A stretch of 64,000 bases of DNA from Jeotgalibacillus haloalkalitolerans (GCF_034427455.1 NZ_JAXQNN010000005.1:1-64000); one strand, 5' to 3'. Positions 35,579 to 45,258 are shown, numbered from the stretch's first letter. Notes: generated from the sequence alone by a model not told the origin. Numbers and translations are program-made.

Positions 35579-35986
35579 ATGAATATCAGAGAAGTCATGA
35601 CAGATGAGATTGTTACATGCAGGATGAATGATACGGTTGAGACTGCAGCCGGCCTGATGAAGCAATACAATATCGGCGTCCTCCCGGTGCTTGATGAAAA
35701 CGGCACTCCGGCAGGTATGGTAACCGACCGCGACATCGTCATTCGCGGGGTTGCTGAGCATAAAAACCAGACAGTAGACCAGGTAATGACACATGAATTA
35801 ATTCATGTCACACCTGAGACAACAACTGAGCACGCAGCTGATTTGATGGCGTCCGCTCAGGTGCGCCGTCTGCCTGTCATCGAAAACGGTCAGGTCATCG
35901 GACTTGTGTCACTTGGAGACTTAGCTGTGAATCCGCAGTCAGATGATAAAGCCGGCGACACGCTGAGCGATATTTCACAGCCTTAA
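35579..35986 (+). CDS. tandem CBS domain protein
   Basis: 135-aa protein made of two CBS domains (about residues 8-60 and 70-122), each with the typical hydrophobic-G-x-x-T/S-D pattern (GMVTDRDIVI; GLVSLGDLAV). CBS pairs bind adenosine nucleotides. The partner is unknown. GGAGGTGG lies 5 nt before the ATG at 35579; an earlier ATG overlaps that site. Similar stand-alone CBS proteins are common in Bacillales as stress proteins. Confidence 0.9.
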   Translation: MNIREVMTDEIVTCRMNDTVETAAGLMKQYNIGVLPVLDENGTPAGMVTDRDIVIRGVAEHKNQTVDQVMTHELIHVTPETTTEHAADLMASAQVRRLPVIENGQVIGLVSLGDLAVNPQSDDKAGDTLSDISQP

Positions 35987-36002
35987 TTCATTTGTATGGA
36001 AG

Positions 36003-36075
36003 TCAGATGTGATATGAAGGCAGTCAAACGGGGTGGCACTGCACTCAAACGAGATAGCGCTGCACTCAAACACCC
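36003..36075 (+). repeat. 21-bp-period imperfect array (locus F)
   Basis: TCA starts at 36003, 36024, 36045 and 36066, exactly 21 bp apart; the last three units read GCAsTCAAAC. It begins 17 nt after the CBS stop codon and lies before the shared terminator at 36112. Confidence 0.85.
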
Positions 36076-36111
36076 AATACACAGCTTTCCCCAATCCTAC
36101 TGACACCAAAA

Positions 36112-36144
36112 AAGCCTTTCAGCTCAACTCAAGCTGAAAGGCTT
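36112..36144. terminator. bidirectional terminator
   Basis: 13-bp stem AAGCCTTTCAGCT / AGCTGAAAGGCTT with T- and A-runs between the convergent CBS gene and copA. Confidence 0.92.
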
Positions 36145-36153
36145 TTCTTATTT

Positions 36154-38556
36154 TTAAAGCTTTACTCTCTGGAGACGCAGTGCGTTTAGCACAACTGAAA
36201 CAGAACTGAATGCCATCGCTGCACCTGCTACCCACGGGGCAAGCAGTCCGACGGCTGCGATTGGTATGCCGAGTGTGTTATAGCCGAACGCCCAGAACAG
36301 ATTCTGACGGATATTTTTCATCGTTTTGCGGCTCATCATGACGGCATCTGCAATGCTGTTCAGATCGCCACGGATTAATGTGATATCTGCCGCTTCCATC
36401 GCGACATCCGTTCCTGTACCGATTGCAAGTCCTGTGTCTGCCGTAGCAAGTGCCGGTGCGTCGTTAATGCCGTCACCGACCATTGCGACAATACGTCCTT
36501 TGTCCTGAAGCTTTTTAATCTCATTTGCTTTTTCATCAGGCAGCACCTCCGAAATGACCTGGTCAATGCCTGCTTCATGTGCAATGGCGCGTGCTGTACG
36601 CTCATTGTCACCTGTCATCATAATGACATCAAGGCCCATTTCCTTCAGGCGGCTGACTGCTTCTTTTGATGTTTCCTTAATCGTGTCAGCGACCGCTACG
36701 ATGCCGGCGATTTCACCATCTACAGCGATCAGCATCGCTGTACGCCCATTTTCCTCAAGCGACAGCATTTGCTCTTCTACTGCTGCAACTTCAATGTTCT
36801 CCTGCATCATCAGTTTTCTGGTTCCGGCCAGTACATTTCGTTCATCCACATTTGCACGAATACCAAAACCTGATACTGCTTCAAAATCAGCTGCCTCTGA
36901 TACAGGAATATTTCGTTCCCGGACGCCGGTTACAATTGCCTTTGCCAAAGGATGTTCAGATCCCGCTTCAGCTGCGCCTGCAAATGACAACAGCTCTTCT
37001 TCAGACCAGTCATTTAAAGGAATCACGTCGGTTAGGACAGGCTCACCCTTTGTTACTGTGCCGGTTTTATCAAGCACAACTGTGTCGATTCCCTGCGCTG
37101 CTTCGAGGTGTTCGCCACCTTTAAACAGAATGCCCGCTTCTGCCGCACGACCTGATCCTGCCATGATAGAGACAGGTGTCGCAAGGCCAAGCGCACAGGG
37201 ACATGCGATAACCAGAACTGAGATCGTGGCTTCAAGAGCCGGTGCCACTTCACCAGGTGAAACGAGTGTGATCCATACGATAAAGGTAATGATCGCGATC
37301 CCTACAACGATCGGAACAAAAATTCCTGAGATCCGGTCTGCCTGGCGCTGGATTGGTGCTTTGGAGCCCTGCGCCTGCTCAACAACACGGATAATCTGTG
37401 CAAGGGCAGTGTCTTTTCCTACCTTTACAGCCTCCACTTTCAAAAACCCCTGCTGGTTGATTGTTGAACCGATGACAGAATCACCTGCTGTTTTATCAAC
37501 AGGAACACTTTCCCCTGTAATCATAGATTCATTTACAGCGGACTGGCCTTCCCGGATCACACCGTCTACCGGAATTTTTTCGCCGGGACGCACTGCAAGT
37601 ATATCTCCAGCTTTGACCTGCTCAAGCGGGATTTCAACCTCTTCGCCGTCACGGATGACAAAAGCGGTTTTTGCCTGCAGTCCCATCAGCTTTTTAATCG
37701 CTTCAGATGAGCGGCCTTTCGCTTTTGCTTCAAATAGTTTACCGAGGACGATCAGTGTAATCAGTACGGCACTCGTTTCAAAATAGAGTCCCATCATATG
37801 CCCCGGCATGGACAGACTTTGAATAGCAAGGTACACACTGTAGAAATAAGCTGCTGATGTACCGAGGGCAACGAGCACATCCATATTCGCACTGCCATTT
37901 CTCAGCGCTTTATAGGCACCTGTATAAAATGGACCCCCGACGATAAACTGAACCGGTGTGGCAAGCGCCATCTGAATCCATGGATTCATCAGAATATCCG
38001 GCACATACATCCACTCAGTGAATGAGAAGTGTCCGACCATCGTCCACAGCAGCGGCACTGCAAAAATCAGGGAGAATAGGAACCGTTTTTGCTGACGCTT
38101 AATCTCTGTCTGGCGGTGATCCTCTTCCGGTGCACGGTCTTCTTTACGTGTGGCACCGTATCCGATTTTCTCTACTCTTGCGATAATATCTTCTGCTGAC
38201 AGAACACCTTCAGTATATTCAACGGTTGCCTGTTCGAGCGCAAGGTTCACGGTTGCGCTCTTTACCCCTTCAAGACGGTTCAGACCTTTTTCAACACGTG
38301 CCGAGCAGGCTGCACAGGTCATGCCTGTAATATCGAATTCCTCTTTTTTGACTGATACACCGTAGCCAAGACTTGAAACTTTATCCTGGATGTCATTCAG
38401 CGTCAGTTTTTCAGGATCATAGGAAACGGTCGCACGTTCTAAAGCAAGGTTGACGTTTGCTTTTTCCATTCCTTCCATTCTGTTTAATCCTTTTTCTACT
38501 CTTGTTGAGCATGCTGCGCAGGTCATGCCTGTAATGTTTAATTCTTTCTCTGCCAC
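36154..38556 (-). CDS. copA: CopA, copper-exporting P1B-type ATPase
   Basis: About 800-aa Cu(I) exporter. Two N-terminal heavy-metal-associated domains with MTCAAC motifs, then eight membrane helices including the CPC motif (VIACPCALG), TGES, phosphorylation site DKTGT, and the hinge [14 protein letters not shown] start at 38556 has GGAGG 7 nt upstream; the ATG at 38574 would place that site inside the gene. A CsoR-like operator lies just upstream and copZ has its own terminator, so copA is probably transcribed from its own promoter. Confidence 0.96.
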   Translation of the reverse strand: MAEKELNITGMTCAACSTRVEKGLNRMEGMEKANVNLALERATVSYDPEKLTLNDIQDKVSSLGYGVSVKKEEFDITGMTCAACSARVEKGLNRLEGVKSATVNLALEQATVEYTEGVLSAEDIIARVEKIGYGATRKEDRAPEEDHRQTEIKRQQKRFLFSLIFAVPLLWTMVGHFSFTEWMYVPDILMNPWIQMALATPVQFIVGGPFYTGAYKALRNGSANMDVLVALGTSAAYFYSVYLAIQSLSMPGHMMGLYFETSAVLITLIVLGKLFEAKAKGRSSEAIKKLMGLQAKTAFVIRDGEEVEIPLEQVKAGDILAVRPGEKIPVDGVIREGQSAVNESMITGESVPVDKTAGDSVIGSTINQQGFLKVEAVKVGKDTALAQIIRVVEQAQGSKAPIQRQADRISGIFVPIVVGIAIITFIVWITLVSPGEVAPALEATISVLVIACPCALGLATPVSIMAGSGRAAEAGILFKGGEHLEAAQGIDTVVLDKTGTVTKGEPVLTDVIPLNDWSEEELLSFAGAAEAGSEHPLAKAIVTGVRERNIPVSEAADFEAVSGFGIRANVDERNVLAGTRKLMMQENIEVAAVEEQMLSLEENGRTAMLIAVDGEIAGIVAVADTIKETSKEAVSRLKEMGLDVIMMTGDNERTARAIAHEAGIDQVISEVLPDEKANEIKKLQDKGRIVAMVGDGINDAPALATADTGLAIGTGTDVAMEAADITLIRGDLNSIADAVMMSRKTMKNIRQNLFWAFGYNTLGIPIAAVGLLAPWVAGAAMAFSSVSVVLNALRLQRVKL

Positions 38557-38572
38557 AGTACACCCTCCTCTC

Positions 38573-38589
38573 ATACCTATATGGGGTAT
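38573..38589 (-). promoter_or_regulatory. CsoR-like operator upstream of copA
   Basis: 17-bp pseudopalindrome ATACCCCATATAGGTAT (minus strand), matching the ATACCC/GGGTAT form of Cu-responsive CsoR operators. It differs from the site at 39232 mainly in the central bases. Confidence 0.8.
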
Positions 38590-38605
38590 ATAATTTTCTT
38601 AAGAA

Positions 38606-38628
38606 AATGCGCAGAGTGACTGCGCATT
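38606..38628 (-). terminator. terminator after copZ
   Basis: Perfect stem AATGCGCAG / CTGCGCATT with TTTTCTT after it on the minus strand, located between copZ and the copA operator. Confidence 0.85.
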
Positions 38629-38633
38629 TTTAT

Positions 38634-38840
38634 TTATTTTACGTCGTAGCCCTGATCTTCGATAACATCTTTAATCTGGTCAACAGTCACAGATGACTCC
38701 TGATAATTTACGTCTACTGTTCCCTGATCAAGGTGAACTTTTACTGAATCTACCCCGCTCATTTCGCCAACGTTAGATTCAACTGCCTTTACGCAATGCT
38801 GACATGACATTCCTTCTACATTCAATGTTACTTGAGACAT
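38634..38840 (-). CDS. copZ: CopZ copper chaperone
   Basis: 68-aa HMA-domain protein with the Cu(I)-binding motif GMSCQHC near residue 12. It carries copper to CopA and possibly to CsoR. AGGAGG precedes the ATG. It follows csoR by 23 nt in the same operon. Confidence 0.95.
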   Translation of the reverse strand: MSQVTLNVEGMSCQHCVKAVESNVGEMSGVDSVKVHLDQGTVDVNYQESSVTVDQIKDVIEDQGYDVK

Positions 38841-38863
38841 ACTGTATTCCTCCTGTAAATGGT

Positions 38864-39187
38864 TTATTTTTTCATTAATCTTTTCATTGTAACAAGCAGT
38901 TCATCGACAACCTCGAGGTCGCCCTCCTGAATACGGTCCACGATGCAGCTTTTCATGTGTCCTTCAAGAAGCAGTTTTGATACGCTGTTCAGTGCAGACT
39001 GAGTTGCTGCGATCTGGGTAATCACATCATCACAATACGTATCTTTTTCAATCATTCCTTTAATTCCGCGAACCTGACCTTCAATCCTGTTCAAACGGGT
39101 CTGAAGGTTTTTCTTCATATCCTCTGAGTGGTGACTTTTACGCTCATTGCCGCAATGTGTATGCTCATTCAGTTCAGTCGCTTCCAA
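38864..39187 (-). CDS. csoR: CsoR, copper-sensing repressor
   Basis: DUF156-family four-helix repressor. The Cu ligands are in the expected places: Cys in DTYCDDV, then His and Cys in GHMKSC. The N-terminal tail has an additional His/Cys-rich stretch (NEHTHCGNERKSHH). I prefer a TTG start at 39187, 7 nt after GGGAGGG; the frame extends to an ATG at 39211 that would put this site inside the coding region. Cu(I) binding releases it from the operators at 39232 and 38573. Confidence 0.92.
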   Translation of the reverse strand: MEATELNEHTHCGNERKSHHSEDMKKNLQTRLNRIEGQVRGIKGMIEKDTYCDDVITQIAATQSALNSVSKLLLEGHMKSCIVDRIQEGDLEVVDELLVTMKRLMKK

Positions 39188-39231
39188 ACACATTCCCTCC
39201 CTGCACTGCATTCTATATTTCTTATATTAAC

Positions 39232-39248
39232 ATACCCCTATAAGGTAT
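39232..39248. promoter_or_regulatory. CsoR-like operator upstream of csoR-copZ
   Basis: 17-bp pseudopalindrome ATACCCCTATAAGGTAT, about 45 nt before the csoR start. It pairs with the near-identical site in front of copA. Confidence 0.82.
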
Positions 39249-39466
39249 TCAACATAAAAAGTCTGAATGCTCTTTTTCTTCTATAACAAAAGTATCCTAT
39301 CATGTATGACATTTCAATACTTTAACGCAGATATCATTCAAATAATTGTAAATATTGTGAATCGGCATGATGAAACTTTTATTCTATTCATTCGTTATTA
39401 GAGATTATCACTTATTATGCGTATAATGTAGGAAAGAAGAATTTATCAGATAGGCAGGGGATGAAT

Positions 39467-40930
39467 ATGGACTTAAATTCCTTTGATTGGATCTCCATAT
39501 TTGTAGGATTTGTATTTGTATTGAACTTTATTTTTGCCGGGATTCTGATCTTCCTGGAAAGAAAAGATGCCAGTGCGACCTGGGCATGGCTGATGGTTCT
39601 GTTCTTTATCCCCATCGCAGGGTTCGCTTTATACCTGCTGTTTGGACGAAGTCTCAGGAAAAAACATCTGTTCAACTGGGAAGGCAGAAAGCGTGTTGGT
39701 ATTGAACAGCTGATCCGTTATCAGATTGATGCAATACACGAACGGAAATTCCATTTTAAATCAGAGGAAACTGAAAAGATGAAGGACCTGATTTATATGC
39801 AGCTGGTGAATAATGCGGCTGTTCTGACCCAGGATAATCAGGTTGACATTTTAGTAGATGGCAGGGAAAAATTTAAGGTGCTTTTTGAAGATATTGAAGA
39901 CGCAAAGGATCATATTCATATCCAGACGTATATTCTGAGACGTGATAATCTCGGACGCGAGCTTTACAAACTGCTTGTTAAAAAAGCGAAGCAGGGTGTG
40001 AAAGTCAGGGTGCTCTATGATGATATGGGGTCACGTGGTCTGACGAAGCGTTACTTCCGAGAGTTGCGTGCTGCAGGGGGTGAGGTAGAAGCATTCTTCC
40101 CTTCTAAGGTACCTGTTATTAACCCACGGTTGAACTACCGTAACCACCGTAAAATCTCTATTATAGATGGGCGCGTAGGGTATATTGGCGGTTTTAATAT
40201 CGGGGATGAATACCTTGGCCTTGATGCACGGTTTGGTTATTGGCGTGATACACACTTAAGAATTGAAGGAAGTGCCCTTCACCCGCTTCAAACGCGATTT
40301 ATCCTGGATTGGAATCAGGCATCACACCGCTATGATATCGAATATTCTGATGTATACTTCCCACCGATTCCACAAAAAGGTGACGTCGCGATGCAGATTG
40401 TCTCAAGCGGTCCGGACTCTGACTGGGAACAGATTAAGACCGGTTATCTGAAGCTGATCAATAATGCGGATAAATACGTGTATATCCAGACACCATATTT
40501 TATTCCGGATGTGAGCTTGCTTGATGCATTGAAGGTTGCTGCGCTTTCCGGAATTGACGTCAGAATTATGATCCCAAATAAGCCTGATCATATGTTTGTC
40601 TATTGGGCTACCTACTCTCACGTTGGTGAGCTGATGAAAGCGGGCGCCAGGATCTATATTTATGAAAAAGGCTTTATCCATGCAAAAACGCTTGTCACTG
40701 ATGATGAAGCAGCTTCAGTCGGAACCGCGAACATTGACCTTCGCAGCTTCAGTCTGAACTTTGAAGTAAATGCATTCCTGTATCACCAGGAGACTGCCAC
40801 TTCACTTGCGATGATTTTTGAAGAGGATATGAAGGATTGCACAGAATTGACGCCTGAGCTTTATCAGGAGCGCTCGAATCTGATTAAGTTTAAGGAGTCT
40901 ATATCAAGACTGCTGTCACCGATTTTATAA
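39467..40930 (+). CDS. cls: cardiolipin synthase (phospholipase D type)
   Basis: About 487-aa enzyme that condenses two phosphatidylglycerol molecules. Two N-terminal membrane helices, then two HKD motifs: NHRKISIIDG near residue 225 and HAKTLVTDD near 405, both intact. AGGGG lies 6 nt before the ATG at 39467; a second ATG two codons earlier is possible. A good TATAAT -10 box lies at about 39423. Confidence 0.94.
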   Translation: MDLNSFDWISIFVGFVFVLNFIFAGILIFLERKDASATWAWLMVLFFIPIAGFALYLLFGRSLRKKHLFNWEGRKRVGIEQLIRYQIDAIHERKFHFKSEETEKMKDLIYMQLVNNAAVLTQDNQVDILVDGREKFKVLFEDIEDAKDHIHIQTYILRRDNLGRELYKLLVKKAKQGVKVRVLYDDMGSRGLTKRYFRELRAAGGEVEAFFPSKVPVINPRLNYRNHRKISIIDGRVGYIGGFNIGDEYLGLDARFGYWRDTHLRIEGSALHPLQTRFILDWNQASHRYDIEYSDVYFPPIPQKGDVAMQIVSSGPDSDWEQIKTGYLKLINNADKYVYIQTPYFIPDVSLLDALKVAALSGIDVRIMIPNKPDHMFVYWATYSHVGELMKAGARIYIYEKGFIHAKTLVTDDEAASVGTANIDLRSFSLNFEVNAFLYHQETATSLAMIFEEDMKDCTELTPELYQERSNLIKFKESISRLLSPIL

Positions 40931-40933
40931 AGC

Positions 40934-40970
40934 AAAAGAGCTGATTCCCTTTGAAGGAGTCAGCTCTTTT
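40934..40970. terminator. bidirectional terminator
   Basis: 11-bp stem AAAAGAGCTGA / TCAGCTCTTTT between cls and the convergent 30-codon ORF. Confidence 0.9.
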
Positions 40971-40971
40971 T

Positions 40972-41064
40972 TCAGTAAAACATGATGAAATCGAAAGTCA
41001 GGTTAAGGAAAAATAACGTATGCAAAGCCGTGAAGATATATCCAGCACGAGAAATACGATTCAT
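40972..41064 (-). CDS. small membrane protein, 30 aa
   Basis: Tiny ORF encoding MNRISRAGYIFTALH and a hydrophobic tail ending FDFIMFY. GGGGGTGG lies 5 nt before the ATG. One predicted membrane helix occupies most of the protein. Its stop codon abuts the cls terminator, which also serves this strand. I do not recognise a family. Too short for routine gene finding. Confidence 0.65.
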   Translation of the reverse strand: MNRISRAGYIFTALHTLFFLNLTFDFIMFY

Positions 41065-41120
41065 TTTTTCCACCCCCGTGAATAGTTAATCCCATTATAT
41101 CACGTTTTCAGAAAAATCAA

Positions 41121-42104
41121 TTAATTTTTATTCAGCAGTTTTCGCTCTCTTTCTTCTGTGAGTCCGGCCTGCCATTCATGGTTTTTCCGCTCATTCAGCC
41201 AAAGAAGTGTATCACTGATCGTTTCTTCAAGCGGTCTGAATGTCAAACCTTTGCTGATGGCTTTTGAAGCATCTGCAAGGAGAAAACCATCCGGGTGATG
41301 CTCAGAAACAGGCAGCCAGAATGGAACTTCCACAAATGGACCAGCTTCATGTTCTGTCAGTACTTCATCACTTACCCACTGGTACCTCACATCAGAATTG
41401 GCGACCTTTTTTGCAGTTTCAAGATATTTTTCCATTGTCGGAAGCGGATCACCACCGGCAGCATTAAATGTTCCGGATTTTTTGTTTTCTATCATCTGAA
41501 TTGTCCATTCACTTAAGTCCCTGACATCAATCCACTGAACTTTCCGCTCAGGCTTCCCAGGAGCCAGTGCTTCCCCGCCCTTTTGAGCCCGCCATACCCA
41601 ATAAGTAAAGCGGTCTGTCGGATCATGCGGTCCCACGATTAGACCTGGTCTGATAATCAGTGACCGGTCTCCATACTGTTCTTTTACGACTTCTTCACAC
41701 TGCTGCTTTAACGGACCATATGTTGCACCGTTGACTTCTTCTGTGTCTTCTTTCAGTTCGGCAAGCTTCGTGACTCCTTCCACTGCCGGACCGTTCGTAT
41801 AATCTTCATAGACAGAGATGGTTGAGATCAGCGTGTAATGATTTACCCTGCCTCTTAACAATTCTGCCGTTTTTCTGACCTGGGAAGGTGTATAGCCTGA
41901 GACATCAATAACAGCATCCCATGTACCATTTTTAAGAGCAGACAGATCCCCATTCCTGTCTCCAGTCAGCTTTTCAGCATCCGGGAACAATGATGTATTT
42001 GTCTGTCCGCGGTTAAATAACGTTACCTCATGTCCTTTATTGACTGCGCTCTCTGCAATGTGTCTGCCAAGAAATTTTGTTCCGCCTAATATTAATAGTT
42101 TCAT
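41121..42104 (-). CDS. NAD-dependent epimerase/dehydratase-like protein
   Basis: 327-aa extended/atypical SDR. N-terminal Rossmann motif GGTKFLGRHIAESA and an unusual active-site region (ISTISVYEDY, with no clear YxxxK right after it). The layout resembles the CSP41/NmrA-like atypical SDRs. Substrate unknown. AAGGAG precedes the start. It sits 18 nt after two orphan ABC permease genes and may be co-transcribed. Confidence 0.82.
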   Translation of the reverse strand: MKLLILGGTKFLGRHIAESAVNKGHEVTLFNRGQTNTSLFPDAEKLTGDRNGDLSALKNGTWDAVIDVSGYTPSQVRKTAELLRGRVNHYTLISTISVYEDYTNGPAVEGVTKLAELKEDTEEVNGATYGPLKQQCEEVVKEQYGDRSLIIRPGLIVGPHDPTDRFTYWVWRAQKGGEALAPGKPERKVQWIDVRDLSEWTIQMIENKKSGTFNAAGGDPLPTMEKYLETAKKVANSDVRYQWVSDEVLTEHEAGPFVEVPFWLPVSEHHPDGFLLADASKAISKGLTFRPLEETISDTLLWLNERKNHEWQAGLTEERERKLLNKN

Positions 42105-42122
42105 ATTGTTATACTCTCCTTG

Positions 42123-43013
42123 TTAGTTAGACTGGTGATACTTTTCCTGATAGTATCTCCTGATTCCATTACTGAGAAGATAAAAAGTCAACATTGTAAA
42201 AGTAATCATCCCAACAGTTGATAAAATGACCCATTCAGCTGTAAAAACATCCTGATGAATATCTTCTAATAATGCCGGCCATATATAAGATCCGTTTTCA
42301 GTTGTTACTGTTCCACCGCGGACTGACCAGAATTCATTCTGAAAAAATACACCTACAAGTGTAAGCTGAGCAATCAAAAAGAGTGTTTTTCCCAAATCAT
42401 TTATAAAGTTTGTTAAGGCTGTGAGACGAAGTTCCGGCCAGAAGTAGTATTTAAAGAGCGTCCAGTTTGAACACCCCGTAACAATACCAGCTTCAAAATA
42501 AGCCTTTTTGGCACTTTCATCCATTGACGTTTTGATCAATTCCGCTGTTCTGCCTACTTCTACTGCAGCAATAATGAATATAAGCCATAAATAACGATTT
42601 TCAGAAAACATCACAAATGGCAGTCCTGCGAAAAAAATAACAAAAAAGATAGATGGCATAAATGAAAACAACTGGCTCCATAGTGAAAGCACCCCTCTAA
42701 TGGACTTAGAGTAATAGCCTCCAATTCCAAGCAATGCTGCCAATATGAATCTGATGGCTACAATGGACAGGATAATGTACAGTGTTTCCTGCGCTCCATC
42801 TACCAGTAGACTGAGCACATCTCTCCCTTCCCTGTCAGAACCAAGTGGTGTTTCCGCTGAAGGCGGGAAAGGAGCAACTTCAAACCCGTTATCTGTATAG
42901 CGTGCTCCTGCGATCGTCCGGTCATTATCAATGATTGGAAATAATGGTCCTATAAAAGTCAGGAATAGTAAAAACAACAGCATAATGCCGCCAGCAGTCA
43001 GGTGTCTATTCAT
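42123..43013 (-). CDS. ABC permease, DppC/OppC-type, orphan
   Basis: 296-aa permease of the peptide/nickel class with N-terminal helix, periplasmic segment ETPLGSDREGRDVLS (the OppC hallmark), and later helices including the EAA-like FKYYFWPELRL. It overlaps the partner gene by 4 nt. No ATPase or binding protein lies nearby, which is unusual. Confidence 0.85.
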   Translation of the reverse strand: MNRHLTAGGIMLLFLLFLTFIGPLFPIIDNDRTIAGARYTDNGFEVAPFPPSAETPLGSDREGRDVLSLLVDGAQETLYIILSIVAIRFILAALLGIGGYYSKSIRGVLSLWSQLFSFMPSIFFVIFFAGLPFVMFSENRYLWLIFIIAAVEVGRTAELIKTSMDESAKKAYFEAGIVTGCSNWTLFKYYFWPELRLTALTNFINDLGKTLFLIAQLTLVGVFFQNEFWSVRGGTVTTENGSYIWPALLEDIHQDVFTAEWVILSTVGMITFTMLTFYLLSNGIRRYYQEKYHQSN

Positions 43014-43954
43014 CCCTTTTCACCTCTTTCATGTGGCAGAAGAAGTCCTCTGGCGATCTGACTGATCACTCCGGCGATTAAAATAATGACCGTAAAGAAA
43101 AATGTATAGGCAGCAATCGCAGCTGTATTTACACTGAGTGACTGCGCGTCGACAATGTGATTGACAACAGATACATATTCTTTAAAATAATAAGCCGCTC
43201 CTCTGTACTGAGTCAGAAATTCAATCACAAACAAATTCGAAAGCAGATAAAGGACGATGATGTTTGTATGGATAAATAACTTTGCAAGACCATTTCTCAG
43301 CATATGTATGTATAGCAGCTTAAATGGTGATACCCCTTTTGCTCTAGCCGTTTTGATATATTCAGCACCATGTTGATCGCTCAAAGCTGAAAACGTCACG
43401 TTAGCGATATAAAACAGTGGGAAGATTGACAGGTAAATGATATTCATGATGACTGCCTCCGGACTTCCGGCGCCATACAGGCTTAACCCTGTTATAATGC
43501 CTTTTACATTTAAATACATCAGCCCCATCTGGATCATAATGATATAGAATAAATCAGGCACTGAAAGTCCTAACCATGTGGTTTGTAAACCTATCACTTT
43601 ACGCTTGCCATGCCGTGTCTGAAAATCGAATACTCCCTTTGCCACTCCAAGGAAGATGCTGAGAAAAAACGCAGGAATCACTAATAACAGGCTGCGCTGC
43701 ATCATGTCCCACGCATGAGTCAATAATGGCTGATCATATCTGTCATAACCGAGCCCTTCTCCATTAAAGAGCGGTTCAAAAAACTGTTTGATATTGTCGC
43801 CATGTAAGCTGATTGAATAATGATAATGTCCTGTAATAAACTCACCGGAAGGACCATATTCAATCTCCATTTCTCTTGGTATTAAGATAAATAACATTAG
43901 TAATGTAAACGCAAGTACCCATTGAACAATCGTTTTAAATATGCTGAATAACAA
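43010..43954 (-). CDS. ABC permease, DppB/OppB-type, orphan
   Basis: About 314-aa peptide-class permease. The EAA-type loop is YIKTARAKGVSPFKLLYIHM near residue 210. I prefer a TTG start at 43954 with GGGGG about 8 nt upstream; the frame stays open to 44044 but has no ribosome-binding site there. It pairs with the next gene as a heterodimeric channel lacking its ATPase in this window. Confidence 0.83.
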   Translation of the reverse strand: MLFSIFKTIVQWVLAFTLLMLFILIPREMEIEYGPSGEFITGHYHYSISLHGDNIKQFFEPLFNGEGLGYDRYDQPLLTHAWDMMQRSLLLVIPAFFLSIFLGVAKGVFDFQTRHGKRKVIGLQTTWLGLSVPDLFYIIMIQMGLMYLNVKGIITGLSLYGAGSPEAVIMNIIYLSIFPLFYIANVTFSALSDQHGAEYIKTARAKGVSPFKLLYIHMLRNGLAKLFIHTNIIVLYLLSNLFVIEFLTQYRGAAYYFKEYVSVVNHIVDAQSLSVNTAAIAAYTFFFTVIILIAGVISQIARGLLLPHERGEKG

Positions 43955-44043
43955 TTTACTAACCCCCGTTATGCCACTCTTCTGAATATTAGTATAACGG
44001 AAATATTTGGGTAACGAAACTAAGAAAATAATGAAGAATAACA

Positions 44044-44080
44044 AAAAGACTGAAAGATAATGGAATCCTTTCAGTCTTTT
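44044..44080 (-). terminator. terminator after the M15 peptidase gene
   Basis: Stem AAAAGACTGAAAG / CTTTCAGTCTTTTT, downstream of 44103-44918 on the minus strand. Confidence 0.88.
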
Positions 44081-44102
44081 ATCACATTTCCCAGGAAATA
44101 TT

Positions 44103-44918
44103 TTAGATCCCGAGATATTCTTCCAGTGTCAATCCACTGTTATATACTTTTGTCGCAAGGTCTTTGCCAAGGTAGCGGAAGTGCCATGATTCATACTGAT
44201 AACCGGTGATGTGCTCTTTTCCGGCAGGATAACGCAGAATAAAACCGTATTGATGTGCGTTTTCCGCAAGCCATTTCGCTTCATCAGTATCTTTAAAGCT
44301 GTCACTTGCCCAGTGTTCCTCCTGGTCTTCAGCACCGATATCAAAGCCAAGTCCGGTCTGGTGTTCAGAGTATCCCGGTCTTGCACTGAATCTGTCAGCT
44401 TCCTCCTGACCATGTTCATCTACGTAACGGTTATACAGGTCAGTCTGGTAGTCATATGACCGGTATGTACTGAATGCCACAAGGCTGAATCCTGCTTCTG
44501 ATGCGGCTTCCTGCATATCATCGTATGCGGCACGCGCTTCAGGATTTTCTCCCGGTGCATAATCTGTCGGAAGCGGGTATTGTTTATTTGCAATGAGTAC
44601 ACCTTTTACGTAGGTTGGTTCATCCATTGTCTCAGGGGTCCTTTCCGGTTCTTCAGGATATGCAGTTTCACTGTCTTCAGTGAGCTCTTCTGCACGTGTA
44701 ATTTCTTTTACATCTTCATCTATCGTGCGTTCTTCATGATTGTTTTGTGAAATTGATTGCTGTAATGATATGCCAAACAGACCTTCAATTGCTTCTTCAG
44801 GAGACCAGTTATATGCGCTTAAAGCACCTAATGAAGCACCGGCAAAAATTGTGACGGCTGCACCGAGTGCGATCCACCATTTTGTTCTTCTCTTTTTTTG
44901 GTTATTTTCCAGTCTCAT
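44103..44918 (-). CDS. M15B-type D-Ala-D-Ala carboxypeptidase
   Basis: 271-aa exported peptidase: one N-terminal membrane anchor (WWIALGAAVTIFAGASLGAL near residue 15), an acidic linker (about residues 60-100), and a VanY-like domain. Zinc ligands are in SARPGYSEHQTGLGFDIG and ESWHFRYLG. It trims stem peptides of peptidoglycan. Monocistronic. Confidence 0.92.
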   Translation of the reverse strand: MRLENNQKKRRTKWWIALGAAVTIFAGASLGALSAYNWSPEEAIEGLFGISLQQSISQNNHEERTIDEDVKEITRAEELTEDSETAYPEEPERTPETMDEPTYVKGVLIANKQYPLPTDYAPGENPEARAAYDDMQEAASEAGFSLVAFSTYRSYDYQTDLYNRYVDEHGQEEADRFSARPGYSEHQTGLGFDIGAEDQEEHWASDSFKDTDEAKWLAENAHQYGFILRYPAGKEHITGYQYESWHFRYLGKDLATKVYNSGLTLEEYLGI

Positions 44919-45258
44919 GCTGTTCAGGACCCTTTCTAATTGCGTTTCTGTACATTCTTTCAGTTTATCAAAAAAGTCGTGATCTATGTAGTGATTCGGA
45001 AAATGTCTTTAAATGTTTGGAATTTGATTTTGGAACCGGTTCACTGCGCTTCGGGCGGGCGCTTTCCGCGGCCGGTCCGGTGAGCCTCCCGCCTTACGCT
45101 CCGTTCACCTCTATAAAGCACGACATTAAGATGAAGACTCTTCATTCATCGTCTTAACAATTCTTAGTTCACCTTCAAAAATGTTTAACAACACGTTCAA
45201 AAGTGAATCATACAAGAGTAGTTTAAATTCTTTAATACATGAAATGGAGATGAGATTG
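44919..45258. other. intergenic with short dispersed-element copy
   Basis: Between the M15 gene and the ohr gene. Its main content is an internally shortened copy of the GC-rich element (45038-45110); the rest is AT-rich without identifiable features. Confidence 0.6.
45038..45110 (+). repeat. GC-rich dispersed element, type I, copy 2 (shortened)
   Basis: Retains both ends (GTTCACTGCGCTTCGGGCGG and CCTTACGCTCCGTTCACC) and the GTGAGCCTCC segment, but lacks the second half of the central stem. No terminator-like hairpin sits in front of it, unlike copies 1, 3, 5 and 6. Confidence 0.8.

Noticed and set aside
36554-37786. 410-codon ORF antisense to copA
   Set aside because: It lies entirely within the strongly supported copA gene and has the serine/alanine-rich composition of a shadow frame.
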